NCBI RefSeq assembly: GCF_026212465.1
Contig: NC_080062.1
Location: forward strand, 284,501-348,500
DNA: 64,000 bases
Reading direction: 5' to 3'
Origin: Amaranthus tricolor
Lineage: Eukaryota > Streptophyta > Magnoliopsida > Caryophyllales > Amaranthaceae
Under the pieces are notes generated by a model that was given only the letters and a program-made list of their open reading frames with translations, was not told where the DNA came from and made no database searches. Made by a program: the position numbers and the translations under genes. Shown here one piece after another: positions 38,256 to 49,829 of the stretch; the first letter of the stretch is position 1, and each line of letters starts with the position of its first letter.

Positions 38256-41200
38256 TTACCCTGTGGCAGAAGGCCTGAAACAATCAATATTGCGAAACCC
38301 CACTGATCTCATCATCTCTCCAAATCTGCAGTAAGAAAATGCATCAAATAATAGTTAGAAGATATGTTAAATCTGCTTAAAAGGAAAAAATGACAGTGCC
38401 AATAGATGTTCGTAGGGGCAGTTTGGTAGACGGTTGACACGTATCGGAATCAAGCTAAACCTTCCTTGAAAATAGAAAACTGGAGACTTATTTGGTTAAC
38501 AAAATATCAAACTTTCCATAAGTTTTTTGCCTAATGTTAGATAAATGGAACTTCCCACATGCAACTTCTTGTAGTCAACTAAACAATATTCTACACTTCC
38601 TAGGAAATTGAATTCAAGGAGTGAAATTTCCTATGTTGAACCAAACCACAACAGAACATTTTGGGTATAACTGACCTATCAACACTGTTCCGAGCTTTAT
38701 CAGGCCGTTCAATAGAGTTATTTGCTTTGTCAGGAAAATCCACACTCTTCCTTGATTTCTCTTTCTTGTCTGTGCTAGTTCTGGACTTGTCTTTTACGTC
38801 TGCGCTTTTCCTTGGTTTTTCTTTCTTATCCATACTTTCTCTAGGCATCTCTCTTTGATCAGCACTCGGTCTTGATTTACTATCTCGACAATCTGTGCTG
38901 CTCCGAGGATAATCTGAACTCAATCCGGATCCACTTCTTAAATGTGGTGATTTCTCTATAACCGATATGAATTTTTTGAGATGTTTGATGTACTCCGGAT
39001 AAAGCTCTAAGTCACAGTGATTGCCACCTTTAACCCATAGTGGTTCATACTTTTCTTTACATTGCTCCCACAGTTGCTTACCATGAGACCAATCAACCAC
39101 ATCGTCAGCTGTCCCCTGCAGCACAAACATAAACATATCATTTTTCGTTGTTAAGAAATGGTGGACAACAAATTTCTATTTGGAACAATGAAGGTATGGA
39201 GCTCATTGTGTCGCTCCCATGGTCAAGTTTGCACTCTGCCCAACTACTTTGTAAGAGAACTTTAGAGCCAAAAGTTTCCAAGGGAGTGTCAATCATTTCC
39301 CTGAAAATCGATGACGGCAGCCAAATCAAATATAACATTTTCATTACCCCAATGCAACTAAGTGGCTCCCACCTAGGTGGGGTTTGGGGGTCGATTGTAT
39401 GCAACCTGACCCTCGTTACTTGTTACTAATAACAAAGAGGTTGTTTTTGATTGACCTTTGATAGCAAATATCAAAAGCAATTTCACATAAATAAGAAGTG
39501 TACATAATATAAAAATTGAAGCTTTTCATCCCAATTTGGTGAAGCCACACAATGCAATGTATGAAAACAAACCTTAAACATACCGGGATTCATAATCTTC
39601 CCTCACAAACATGAATTCCAATACTGGGATTCATAATCTTCCCTCACAAACATGAATTCCAAAACTTTGACTAATATTAAAATGAAGGGGGTGTTTGGCA
39701 ATTGGCTATTAGTTGTTGGCTGTTGTCTTTTTTAGTTGGCTTGTTTGACCAGCTGGAAATGTTGGCTGTTTTTGACCAGCTAAAAAGCTAGCTGTTTGTG
39801 GAGATGTTTGGTAAATTTGAGTATTGGCTGTTGGTTGTTTATTAGAGAAAAAGTGGGCCAACAAGTCAAAAGCCAACAAAAAAACCTAGCTGGAGCAGCC
39901 TTTTCATTTTGGCTTAAAAGCCAGCTTTTCAGCTGCTTTAAAAGCCATTTACCAAACACTTTTTTGGCTGTTTGACCAACCATCAAGCCAAAAGCCAACC
40001 AAAAAGATAAGAACCATGCACCCCCAAAGTCTATAATCCTGAATCCACTCATACTACCAACAGGGAAAAGGCAAGTCAGACTTTCCTTCTGCAATGAGCC
40101 TCTAAATACCTTACTATGTCTTACAGCTATAAGACAGATGGATGAACAATGTTAGGAAGGAGAGTTAGCAGCATTTTTAGCCTATTACTTCATTTTGCTA
40201 TCGAGTGCCAGAAAAGGAGAATCACATATTTCACTCCAGGTTCACTTCCAAGTTTAGTATGCTTGCAAAATACAGAGGAATGCATCAGAAGAGTCCAATC
40301 ATTCAACAGAAGTACTATGACTTATGCAAGCGAACAATCAACTCCTTCGAGAATCTTAGAATCCAATCATGGCTTCCATGATTCCACCAACAACCACAGA
40401 GGTACGAACACAACCACGCCTCAGGAACATTGGAGTTTAGACCATACCATGAACGACCAAGGGCTTGGTCAAAAGTTTTTTGAGTGAAAAATTAAATACA
40501 GAAAGAACATTATGGTTATGAAGTTCCTCTCTCTTTTATCCATTTCCTCTCGATCGAAAGGGATTAAGGAGATTGGTGATTTACAATGCTATTAGCTTCC
40601 CCCTTCTAGTGTAGGCTTTCTGCTTGCTAGGCTTCTTCCACCTCTTTGTGTCCTGTTTTCTTTTCTTGACTAAACCTGATGGATATACGTCTATTTGGTT
40701 CTTGTCCGATACCATTTGAACTGGGAGCGGCAAAACCAACATTACTCACTCACGTACTCAAGATAGGAGCAGGCAAACAATCCTAGAACATGTTTTTCAA
40801 GGAGTTTGGAAACTAAATATGCTCAAGACATAAGCCACCAACTGTCGTTAAAAAAGTTGACTCAGGACTCCAATGATATCCATTTTCCAACTTACCAATA
40901 AGTTTCTTTTAAATTTCTTCTCATCAAATTTGTTTATAGTTAACAACATACATGTTTCCAAAGTACCCTTATAATGTTGATACCTTCTTTCAATCCTAAA
41001 GCAAACTGATATGATAAAACTCTCCCAACTCCCATGATTACAGGTAGCATTTCCAACTATTTCTAGTCAATAGCCAATATTCCACTATAGATCAACCATA
41101 TCACCAAAACAAGATGTTCTAAAATAAGGATAAGGGCACCCTTGTCTTATTCTCTTTAAAAAGTTAAAAGCAGCAAACACTTCAAGGAATCAAGTGAATT

Positions 41201-42943
41201 AAGGTCTGAGTATACTTACATGAATTACCAAAACAGGGCAACCAACCAACGGTATTTTGTCAATATTCTGCATTGCATAGAAACAAAATTAGACGAACAG
41301 TTATTTCATATCTTCCAACATTTTAATTCCATGGTAACCAATCAACCCACCTTATATATGTCAAACCAATAAGACCTCTTTACTGGATACATAACCCGAA
41401 GGCCAGACATAATTGGACTATGAAGAACAATAGCTCTCAATTTTGGTAACCGAGTAGCTAAGTCTAATGTAGGCCCACTTCCAACAGATTGCCCGTATAA
41501 TATAACATCTTCCGCCTTCACTCCATATCTTTCAACAAGACATCTATATGCAGCCTCTATGTCTGAATAAGTGTTCTGCTCACTTGGCTGCAATACAAGC
41601 AGAGTTAACTCTTCAATTTTGTTAAATCATCAAATCAAAAGCTTGACTCAATGCATAAGCTGCAAAAGAATGTGTAGCATTCCATGATAAAATAAACTAC
41701 CTTTCCAGTAGACTGTCCGTACCCAGAATAATCATACCTGCAAAGCAACACAAAAATTGCACACTCCTGTGAAAACTTCATCCTTAAGCCAGAAGCATCA
41801 GCCTTGAATCATAAGGTAGATAACTTCCAACTGATGCAAACAGATTGTAATTGAAATTTGAAATTCAAATTAGCTCAAGTTAATAACGCCAAAAAACCAA
41901 TGTTTATTCCCATCAAAATCATGGGGCCGAATAGTAACTTTTCATATCCTCATCTAAACTATTCTGTGATTCTATTTACAAGAGAGAACAGTTGAATCTT
42001 TCATAAGCCAGATACAAAATCGATCACCACAAAAACACGTAAATAACCAATTTCAAGTCCCTAACCACCTCAACCTAATTACCTGATCTTTTTCATGCAC
42101 AACAACTGTATCAAAACAAGCTCCCATACTTTCAAAACTTTTTTTAAAAGCAATCAAACAATTCCTAGTTTCCTACAAAACTACAACCAAAACAAAGGAA
42201 AACAAATAATAATGGGAAATGTTCAAATTTGAAGTAGCTTTTGCTTTCCTTTTTACCCCATCAAACTAAACACAACCAACAAATTGTAGGGAGAAAATCA
42301 ATTAAACAGTGCTTTCCGCACTGTAACACATAAGCACCCAAATCAACTGTTTATTGATGCCATCAAATCAACTACAATAAAATACTAATCAGTCACATGA
42401 AAACAAAAAGAATGATAACTAAAAAAAACAGAAATTCAAATTATTTATTCAATCAAATTAACCACAATCAACAAATTGGAAGGAAAGATCAATTAACAGT
42501 GCCTTCCCACTACAATATCAAAACACCCAAATCAAAAAAAAAAAAAAAAAAAAGCCATCAAATCAACTACAGAAAAACACTTATCAATCACATAAACACA
42601 AAAGAATGATAATCAGAAAACAGAAATTTGTATTGTTTTACCCCATCAAATTGACTTTAAGATGAATACTAAGCTCTCCAAAAAGCTCATACATCTGGCC
42701 CAAATCAGCAGCATTACCATGAGAGTAAAGAACAGTGAGTTTTGCCAAAGGATTTCTCATAAAAATAGCCACAATTTCATTCCCTCTTTTTGTACATAAC
42801 TTCAAAACATCTGCATTTTCTCTTTCCGCCACATCAGTCATCTTCAACTTCCCTGTCCCGTCCTCCATCACCACCTTATACGACGGTGGGTCTGGTGGAA
42901 AAAAGGCAAATTTAGCCGCCATTGTAGATGTCACCCCACCCAT
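38256..42943 (-). CDS. ABHD17-like alpha/beta hydrolase (putative serine hydrolase)
   Basis: Six exons, minus strand: 42642-42943, 41701-41737, 41351-41587, 41220-41267, 38676-39115, 38256-38325; all GT-AG, frame kept, 377 aa. The start [20 protein letters not shown] is the conserved N-terminus of plant members; an upstream in-frame Met (42958) adds only five residues. The core shows [16 protein letters not shown] (oxyanion region), [12 protein letters not shown], the nucleophile elbow GQSVGSGP, the acid in GTADDVVDW and the histidine in GGNHCDLE, so the triad is complete. Mammalian ABHD17 removes palmitate from membrane proteins; the plant role is not settled. After the hydrolase core, exon 5 adds a ~75-residue Lys/Asp/Ser-rich tail of repeating KEKxRKSxD-like units, and exon 6 gives a short end, [17 protein letters not shown]. 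The tail should be disordered and heavily phosphorylatable. Confidence 0.9.
39325..39520 (+). mobile_element. SINE-like dispersed repeat in an ABHD17-like intron
   Basis: Carries CATTACCCCAATGCAACTAA, TGGCTCCCACCTAGGTGGGG, GGGGGTCGATTGTATGCAAC, ACTAATAACAAAGAGGTTGT and GACCTTTGATAGCAAATATC, then AAATAAGAAGTGTACAT. It is the most complete of about five relatives in this window (8.8, 21.6, 33.8 and 53.3 kb). Confidence 0.55.
39585..39662. repeat. perfect 37-bp tandem duplication, 41-bp period
   Basis: GGGATTCATAATCTTCCCTC followed by ACAAACATGAATTCCAA occurs identically at 39585-39621 and 39626-39662. Perfect identity points to a recent duplication within the intron. Confidence 0.9.
39687..40025. 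mobile_element. MITE-like element with GGGGGTG termini in an ABHD17-like intron
   Basis: Begins GGGGGTGTTTGGCAATTGGC and ends with the inverse of GGGGGTGCATGGTTCTTATC. The interior is full of GTTGGCTG/AAAAGCCA blocks in opposite orientation, giving an imperfect long hairpin of about 339 bp. A related but eroded copy is near 56.66-56.88 kb (GTTGGTTGTTAGATGTTTAT, CCTTTTCATTTTAGCTTA). No clear target duplication, so the superfamily is open. Confidence 0.5.
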
Positions 42944-45900
42944 TTTTATACGACTCAAATAAGGTAAATTTGGTTTAATTATAATACAATTACAATCAAA
43001 TGTTTTTTCAAATGACTAACTTTGATTGAATATGCTGAAATCAGTAAGAAAATACCAGCATTAAATTCTGCTTAGAATAAAAAGATATTACAGCTAAGGA
43101 AAAGAGCAAATTAGCTTAAATTTCAACAAAATTAGTACAAATAGATAGATTTCAAACAAATCAATACTTGCGATTTACGAAGAACAACTTCTTATAATGT
43201 TACAAATAATTAGCTTAAAAAAGAGCAAATTAACAAAAAAAACAGAGCATTTAATCAAAGAATATAAGTTTACCAGAAATTGGATTTCTCACAACGGTTA
43301 AGAATTCAAAATTGAAGAAACAACAGCAATTATTACTAATTTAAGCTAAAATAATGTAAAGATAAAAAATTTTGAAGAATTCAAAAAAAAAGGGGGGTTT
43401 TCTTGAATTGAAATGAATGAATTAGTTTCTCTCTCTATGTACACGATGAATCATCGAAATCTACAACAATTGCATTAAATTAGGGTTAGGGTTTCCAGGG
43501 AGAGAAAAAAAATTAGAGTTTGTGGAAATCGGCAGAAAGTTAAGTGTTAGATCTGTGTTGGATTCTTATAACGGGTAAATTTAGTAAGGAGGGAAATACC
43601 AAAAGGACATTAATTTATAAAGACTAAAGAGTGTTTCCCGGCGTTTAAAATGAGGTGGCACGTGCGACGGAATTTGAGAAGAGGGATGATGAGGGAATGG
43701 GGATAGGTGGCTTGTGGAGGTATTTCATAAATTAGGGTTGTTGTGTTGTTGGCGTTGGCTGTTGGTTATTTGTCGAAGTTTGGTATAATTTTTTATATAT
43801 ATATTTGTTTATATTAGTTTTTAAGTTATTTAGATATGTTTGTTGTTATAGAAATATTTGATGAAATTATCTAATTGATTGTTGGATGTTAATCACTTCA
43901 AAAAGGATGCGGAGATAGCGACAGCAAATGACGAACATTTTGTCCCTCATTACTTGCTTCGTTGCTAAAAAACTCGCTAAGTTATCGCCAAATTGGTGAC
44001 CGCCAACCCCCGGCCCGTCGCCCGCCAATAATCCGAAAGATACCCTCATGTCCCATACGACCACGCCAGTTCGTCACATGTATGTGCCTTTATTATTGTC
44101 CCTTGACTATAGCTAATAATTATTTGATATTAATACACAACATATTGTTCATACAATATATTATAAAGGTAGGTGATCTTAGTATCTTTTCTTGTTGCAT
44201 ATCACCTTTTTGAGAAATTTAAAATGGGTTGAAATTAAGGTACTTTTTATTTTATCGAGAAATTAAAAATGTGATTTATAATGATTTTTTTTTTTATGAA
44301 TGATGTTTTAACACATTTGTGATAATGTATTCTAAAGTTATCCAATAAATTAAAATATGGGCTTGTAGTACTTTAGATAAGGAGTCATTAAAGAAAAGTT
44401 TTATGAGTTTTAAACAAAGTGTTCAAACATAATTTTAATCACTTTAAATAAGCATAACTTAATTGTTCAAACATATTTTTATTCACTTTTAAACATTTTG
44501 AGAATGATGTATTTTAGAACATAAATTATTTTGAACAAATTCATAACTTGAAATAATATGTTATTATAAAGAGCTCATTCTTTTTCATTTTCATAGTTGT
44601 CTAGTTAACAAAAAAATATATATGAAAGTTTATAAGATAAAATGGACAATCAACAAGAGATCTTCAGAGGATATGACATTTTAGTTAAAATTTTAAAAGT
44701 AATTCTTATTTTCAGTATTAATTATATTCAGTACATGTTTTTATAATGTCAAATAACTAATACAATAAAAAAAAATAATATGATATATAAGAGCTAACAA
44801 TTGTATATTTTACTAAAATTAAAATTATCGATTTATTCAAAGCTTATTACTTCGGTTATAAATTGATCTCCACAGTATAATTTATCAAAGCAAAGATTAG
44901 AAATTGTGATTTGTGATCATTGTTTATATATATTTCAAAAGATAAGATGACAGTGGTTCATGGAAGAGGGCACTACTAATTATTTTTTATGTTAATATTA
45001 ATTTTGTGAAAAAAAAATGTGGGGTAGGTTTGCTTCTTTGATCTTAGCATGGAATCTGATGGTGACCATCGTTCTATTTAATTTGTCTTATTTTTTATTT
45101 TATTAGAGTTTATTAAATTTTTTTTATTTTTAGATATGTTCCTATTAATTTTATTATTTCTATTGTATATTTTATTTTAAATATATTATTATATTTAATT
45201 ATTTAATCTTCATATCAAAAGTAAATCGGACAAAACAACATATTTAGGAGTAATAAGTTGGACGAAAAAAGTTTGTCTTTTGGTGTTCGAAATCATCAAA
45301 GTAATTAAGGAGTGGTTGTACAAATTTGAATTGATGAGACAAATTATAATTAGCCGTTTTTTAGGCATACTCTTACTGACTAATTACTGTTGTAAACTTA
45401 AGGTGTACTCCTAATTTTTAAAGTTTATGACCTAAAAAGACATTAGTACCTTTTTGTTTATAAATTCAATTCGAATAATAATTAATAGTGTTGGACTAAA
45501 ATAGGAAAGTTCCTCCTTTTGAGCAAGAAATAATTTATCGTGTGGTACTTAATTATATGGTTATATGGGTGATATTATTGACGTATAAGAATAAATTTGA
45601 ATACATATTCAGATGAGTAGATTTGGATAGTTGAGTATGAAAAGTTTACTCGTTATAAATAGTAAGTATGAAAATTTTAGATGGATATAGATTTATGAAG
45701 GGAGTATCCACAAATATCTATCCATTTTTCCATCCCTATTTATAAAAAAACTCTCAAAGTTAAATGTTAAAAAATCTGAAAAGCGTCGTTATAATACAAT
45801 GTTACTAGGAGGATAATTATGGTAGTTGTAGTCTTGTAGATGTACAATTGTAAGTGTTAGCAATTACAATAGTTATTGAAATATAAATTAAAGCGTTACT

Positions 45901-48249
45901 TTTTGTTTATGAAACGCTAAAGATTGTAGTGTTTTAAATATAACTACTCACCACTAAATACGAACTGTCACTTTAAAGTAGGATTTTAACTTATTGTTCG
46001 TTTTTGATTATATGATTGACCGGGGAGAAGCAAATGAGTAGGTGAGAATGGAACCTTGGACTTTTTCTAAAAAGGAATACTTGTTCTTCAATTGAGATAA
46101 AACCCGATTTTCGTGTTTCAACATCATTAAACTATCAACAACTATTTAAACCGGTAACTGAAATATACCTAAAAGTCTTTTCTAATTTGGCTAAAGGAAC
46201 CAATCTAATATGGGTGAAAATAATCCATATTCTTTTTTAAAAATTAATTCAAAGAATCAAATTCAAAATTGTTCAACATCAGATCACCTTTATATGAATC
46301 AAATTAGTGGACAAGTTATTAAGGATTTGAACCAAACAAGATTGAATAATTAACATTTAGAAATCATCCTAAGGTAGGGAGTGGACACAATGAAAAACTA
46401 TTCAGCATTTCCCAAGTGGGCTTTGCCATTAGTCAATTGGTGATCGGTGAGAAATCATAATTTAATGATACGATTATAAAACAAAAGATTTATATATTCG
46501 TAATTTGTATATGTTGGATTATTAACATCTTATGAGACGCATTTTACGGTGAGTATATTTAAAACAATTTGTAAGTCAATAATCAAGAAGATTATAAATT
46601 AAAACACACCCATCAATAAATTGCATCATCAAAATTTGATGCTTCCAATTAAACACAAGTGGCTAATGCTATGACGCCTCAATATTTGTAGGGCACTTGA
46701 GCTTCAAGATATTGGACATTTTAACTTCCATGAAGTTAGTGTCTCGTCTTTTCATCAAACTTGACATGACAACAATTCATAGGAGTGATTAAGTATGAGA
46801 TTGAGTTTTGATTTCTCATATCATAAGCTCATATTCTTCCAATGAGTAGCTTTTAGCTTTTTTTATTTGAATGTTGTAAGTATTGAAAATGAAAACAAAA
46901 CAAAGGAATTAAGAAGTAGTTATCCATTGTTTATTGACATTTTTATCGCTAAAATCATTTGGGAAAGTTAGGAAGTAGAATTTGGAAGGGAAACTCCCAC
47001 TTTAAAAAGTTTTGGAGAGGGTGGTATTTGGAGAGACTAAAATTTTAATGCAAAAAATAATTTTGACATTCATGAATGAAAGTTATTGAGAGAATGTCCA
47101 CATGTGATTTCAGATCCATAATTTAATGAGACGTTGATTAATACTACTATATAAGTTTGGTGGGCTAATTCTCCCACCACGACATGGTTTTGAAAAAAAA
47201 TATAATCAAGTTTGTGTGTAATCTACTCTTCCATTGATAATCGCAAATTTGACGATTTGTCTTGATATTAGAGCCAAGTTTTTTTGGCTCTCGCAAGTTC
47301 ATAATAACAATATGATAAGCTCAAGGAGTGTTTAGAAAATGTCTACATGTGATCTCAAGGAGTGTTTAAAAATGTTGACAAACATATAAATTTAATGGAC
47401 TACTCCTTCTACCATATGATTTTGAGAAGAAACCTCATCAAGATTGTTTGTGTACTCAACTCTCCCACTTGCGGTCGTGAGCATTCACAGGAATTAATCT
47501 GTTCAAATATCAATTTTCATTTTAATCTTATTATAAATTTCAAAATTGATAAATGAATAAGTTTTATGTTCTAGCCTTATATCACATTTAAATAAGAAAA
47601 CTATTTCTCATTTTGACATTTTTTCTTACAATATCTCTCGTTTTGAAATCAATAGTATTTCTAATATTGACTCCATGGATAATTAAAAAAATATTTACTA
47701 TATGGACTATTATGAACCAATCCTATGATGAGCGGATACCGGTATGATGATGACAATGACTAATATGAACCAAAATTTTTGGATAAATGGTAAAGGTTAG
47801 GAGAATGGAAAGAAGGAAACAAAAGTAGGAAGTTTTTCTTTTAGGATGTGTGGTAAATATGAACACATTAAGTTAAAAGAGAAGAGAGAATAAATGGAAG
47901 AAACCGAGGGAGGGGAGCTTGTTCAAATAGAGATCTTGTTTGAGTCAAAGGTAATTTAATCTAGACCCTTTATATGCAAGTAAATTTTGATTATCATATA
48001 TATTCTCTGCTATTCCTGGAAAATCTGCTACACTTTCAAAATGATCATTATTTGTACATGTTGATCTTTTTCTCGATCTTGGTATGGAATCAATCCCACT
48101 TTTCACCATCAAATAGCTCTAATAATGGTGGGCTAATGCCATTTAAATACAATTTTATGTATTTAAATTGTTCTTGTTCCAAATTTTGATTTTTATGTGG
48201 TGTATGATGAAGCATAATTAAAAAAGTTGAAGCTTCAATTTGTTTGAGT
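42944..48249. other. gene-poor AT-rich region
   Basis: 42960-43560 should contain the 5' UTR, perhaps with a leader intron, and the promoter of the ABHD17-like gene. From 43.6 to 48.2 kb I find no credible coding exon or RNA gene, only AT-rich DNA and decayed repeats, including the LTR relic listed separately. Confidence 0.5.
47080..47560 (+). mobile_element. decayed LTR-retrotransposon or LTR relic
   Basis: TTGATATTAGAGCCAAG (about 47261-47277) is a degenerate form of the tRNA-iMet primer-binding site TGGTATCAGAGCCA found just inside plant LTRs. Around it, AATGTCCACATGTGATTTCA / AATGTCTACATGTGATCTCA and CTCTCCCACTTG / CTCTTCCATTG blocks occur twice, as expected from overlapping LTR pieces. 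No coding region survives. Confidence 0.42.
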
Positions 48250-48535
48250 AGAAAGATTTGGATTTTTAGGGGAACTTAGGGTTTGGGTTGAAATTGGAAA
48301 AATGGTTGAAATTGGGGGAAATTTCTGAATCTAGGTTTTGTGTGAATGGGTCACTTGGGGTGATTGGTGATAGTGTAAAGCTTATATATATATTTGAGGA
48401 GAAAGATTTGGACTTTTTAGGAAATTTAGGGTTTTGGATTGGAATTGTAAAAATGGTTGAAATTGGGGAAATATCTGAATCGGGGGTATGTGGAAACGGG
48501 TCACTTGGGGTCATTGATGATAGTGTAAAGCAAAT
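48250..48535 (+). repeat. tandem duplication (~150-bp period) covering the F-box leader and start codon
   Basis: Segments 48250-48380 and 48400-48532 align over about 125 bp: AGAAAGATTTGGATTTTTAG / AGAAAGATTTGGACTTTTTA, AAAAATGGTTGAAATTGGGG in both, and GGGTCACTTGGGGT.ATTG.TGATAGTGTAAAG in both. The second copy supplies the real start codon. The first has five G instead of four after AAATT, which shifts its frame. Confidence 0.88.
48302..48328 (+). other. upstream ORF of eight codons created by the leader duplication
   Basis: In the upstream copy the ATG at 48302 reads MVEIGGNF and stops at TGA, because of one extra G relative to the downstream copy. If the transcript starts upstream of it, this uORF precedes the F-box start by about 125 bases after its stop. 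Transcription start is not known. Confidence 0.5.
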
Positions 48536-49781
48536 TGCTGCGTTGAGTGTTGGTGGGTCGAGGAATTCAAGTCCGTTGAGTCGATCTGGTTCGAGGAATA
48601 CTAGCCCGGTTGGTCGAATGGGGTCTAGGAATACAAGTCCATGTAGACAGAAGGTTGTTAAGACAAAGCCGCGGGGTTTCGATGAAGAAACGGTAGGAAC
48701 ATTTTGTAAAGCTGTTCATTTGGATGTTCGGATGGAGGATAGTATATGGGCAATGCTGCCTGAGGATTTGCTGAATGAGATATTAGCTAGAGTTCCTCCT
48801 TTCTTGATATTTCGGCTTCGTTCTGTTTGTAAGAGGTGGAACTCTATATTGCAGGATAGTAGTTTTTTGAAATTCCATTCCCAAGTTCCATCTCATGGTC
48901 CTTGCCTTCTCACATTTTGGAAGAACTCTCAAACCCCACAATGCTCGGTTTTTAGCTTGCCATTGAAAACATGGTATAGAATCCCATTCATGTTCTTGCC
49001 TTCATGGGCATTTTGGTTGGTTGGTTCTTCTGGTGGTCTTGTTTGCTTTTCGGGATTTGATTGCTTGACTTTTAAAACTTTGGTGTGTAATCCTCTTACG
49101 CAAGCTTGGAGGATGCTGCCAAGCATGCATTATAATCAACAAAGGCAGTTGATTATGGTTGTTGATCGTAAGGACAAATCATTCAGAGTTATAGCTACCA
49201 GCGATATATATGGTGACAAGTCTTTGCCCACTGAAGTGTATGATTCAAAGTTGAACAGCTGGTCGGTCCACCAAATAATGCCTGCAGTCAACTTGTGTTC
49301 CTCAAAAATGGCTTTTTGCGACTCAAGGCTGTATTTGGAAACACTTTCACCACTTGGGTTAATGATGTATCGACTCGACACAGGATCTTGGGAGCACATC
49401 TCAGCAAAGTTTCCACGGTCATTGTTGGACGGGTATCTGGTTGCTGGTGCACGGAAACGCCTTTACCTTGTTGGAAGGATAGGCCTATATAGCACCTTGC
49501 AAAGTATGAGAATCTGGGAATTAGATCATACTAAGCTACAATGGGTGGAGATCAGTAGGATGCCTCCCAAATATTTCCGAGCTTTACTGAGGCTATCAGC
49601 TGAAAGGTTTGAGTGTTTCGGGCAGGATAATTTGATCTGCTTTACATCATGGAACCAAGGAAAAGGCCTCCTTTATGATGTGGACAAAAAGGTTTGGTCC
49701 TGGATTGCTGGTTGTGCACTACAATCTTACAACAGCCAAGTCTGCTTCTATGAGCCAAGGTTTGATGCATCCATCTACTGA
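48453..49781 (+). CDS. F-box/kelch-type protein, orthologue-like to Arabidopsis At5g15710
   Basis: An intronless 442-codon ORF. Start at ATG 48453 ([10 protein letters not shown]) is the only in-frame ATG before the conserved region; the frame is open farther upstream but without ATG. Residues 35-63 hold three SRN(T/S)SP repeats, which look like phosphosites, followed by [16 protein letters not shown]. The F-box spans about residues 100-140 ([17 protein letters not shown], then [13 protein letters not shown]). The rest is a kelch-like/F-box-associated region ([82 protein letters not shown]), ending [12 protein letters not shown]. Such proteins are substrate adaptors of SCF ubiquitin ligases that bind SKP1 through the F-box. 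The target is unknown. Length and wording agree closely with the Arabidopsis protein as I recall it. Confidence 0.93.
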   Translation: MVEIGEISESGVCGNGSLGVIDDSVKQIAALSVGGSRNSSPLSRSGSRNTSPVGRMGSRNTSPCRQKVVKTKPRGFDEETVGTFCKAVHLDVRMEDSIWAMLPEDLLNEILARVPPFLIFRLRSVCKRWNSILQDSSFLKFHSQVPSHGPCLLTFWKNSQTPQCSVFSLPLKTWYRIPFMFLPSWAFWLVGSSGGLVCFSGFDCLTFKTLVCNPLTQAWRMLPSMHYNQQRQLIMVVDRKDKSFRVIATSDIYGDKSLPTEVYDSKLNSWSVHQIMPAVNLCSSKMAFCDSRLYLETLSPLGLMMYRLDTGSWEHISAKFPRSLLDGYLVAGARKRLYLVGRIGLYSTLQSMRIWELDHTKLQWVEISRMPPKYFRALLRLSAERFECFGQDNLICFTSWNQGKGLLYDVDKKVWSWIAGCALQSYNSQVCFYEPRFDASIY

Positions 49782-49802
49782 CATTGAATTAGCTTCTTAT
49801 CT

Positions 49803-49808
49803 AATAAA
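49803..49808 (+). terminator. candidate polyadenylation signal AATAAA of the F-box gene
   Basis: AATAAA 22 bases after the stop codon. This is very close for a plant gene, so a more distal signal may be used instead. Confidence 0.3.
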
Positions 49809-49829
49809 TATTCTCTCAAAGAGTATTCT

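Noticed and set aside
48288..48452. N-terminal extension of the F-box ORF by 55 codons
   Set aside because: It would begin with TTG, has no ATG, and its sequence is the duplicated leader, so ATG 48453 is the start.
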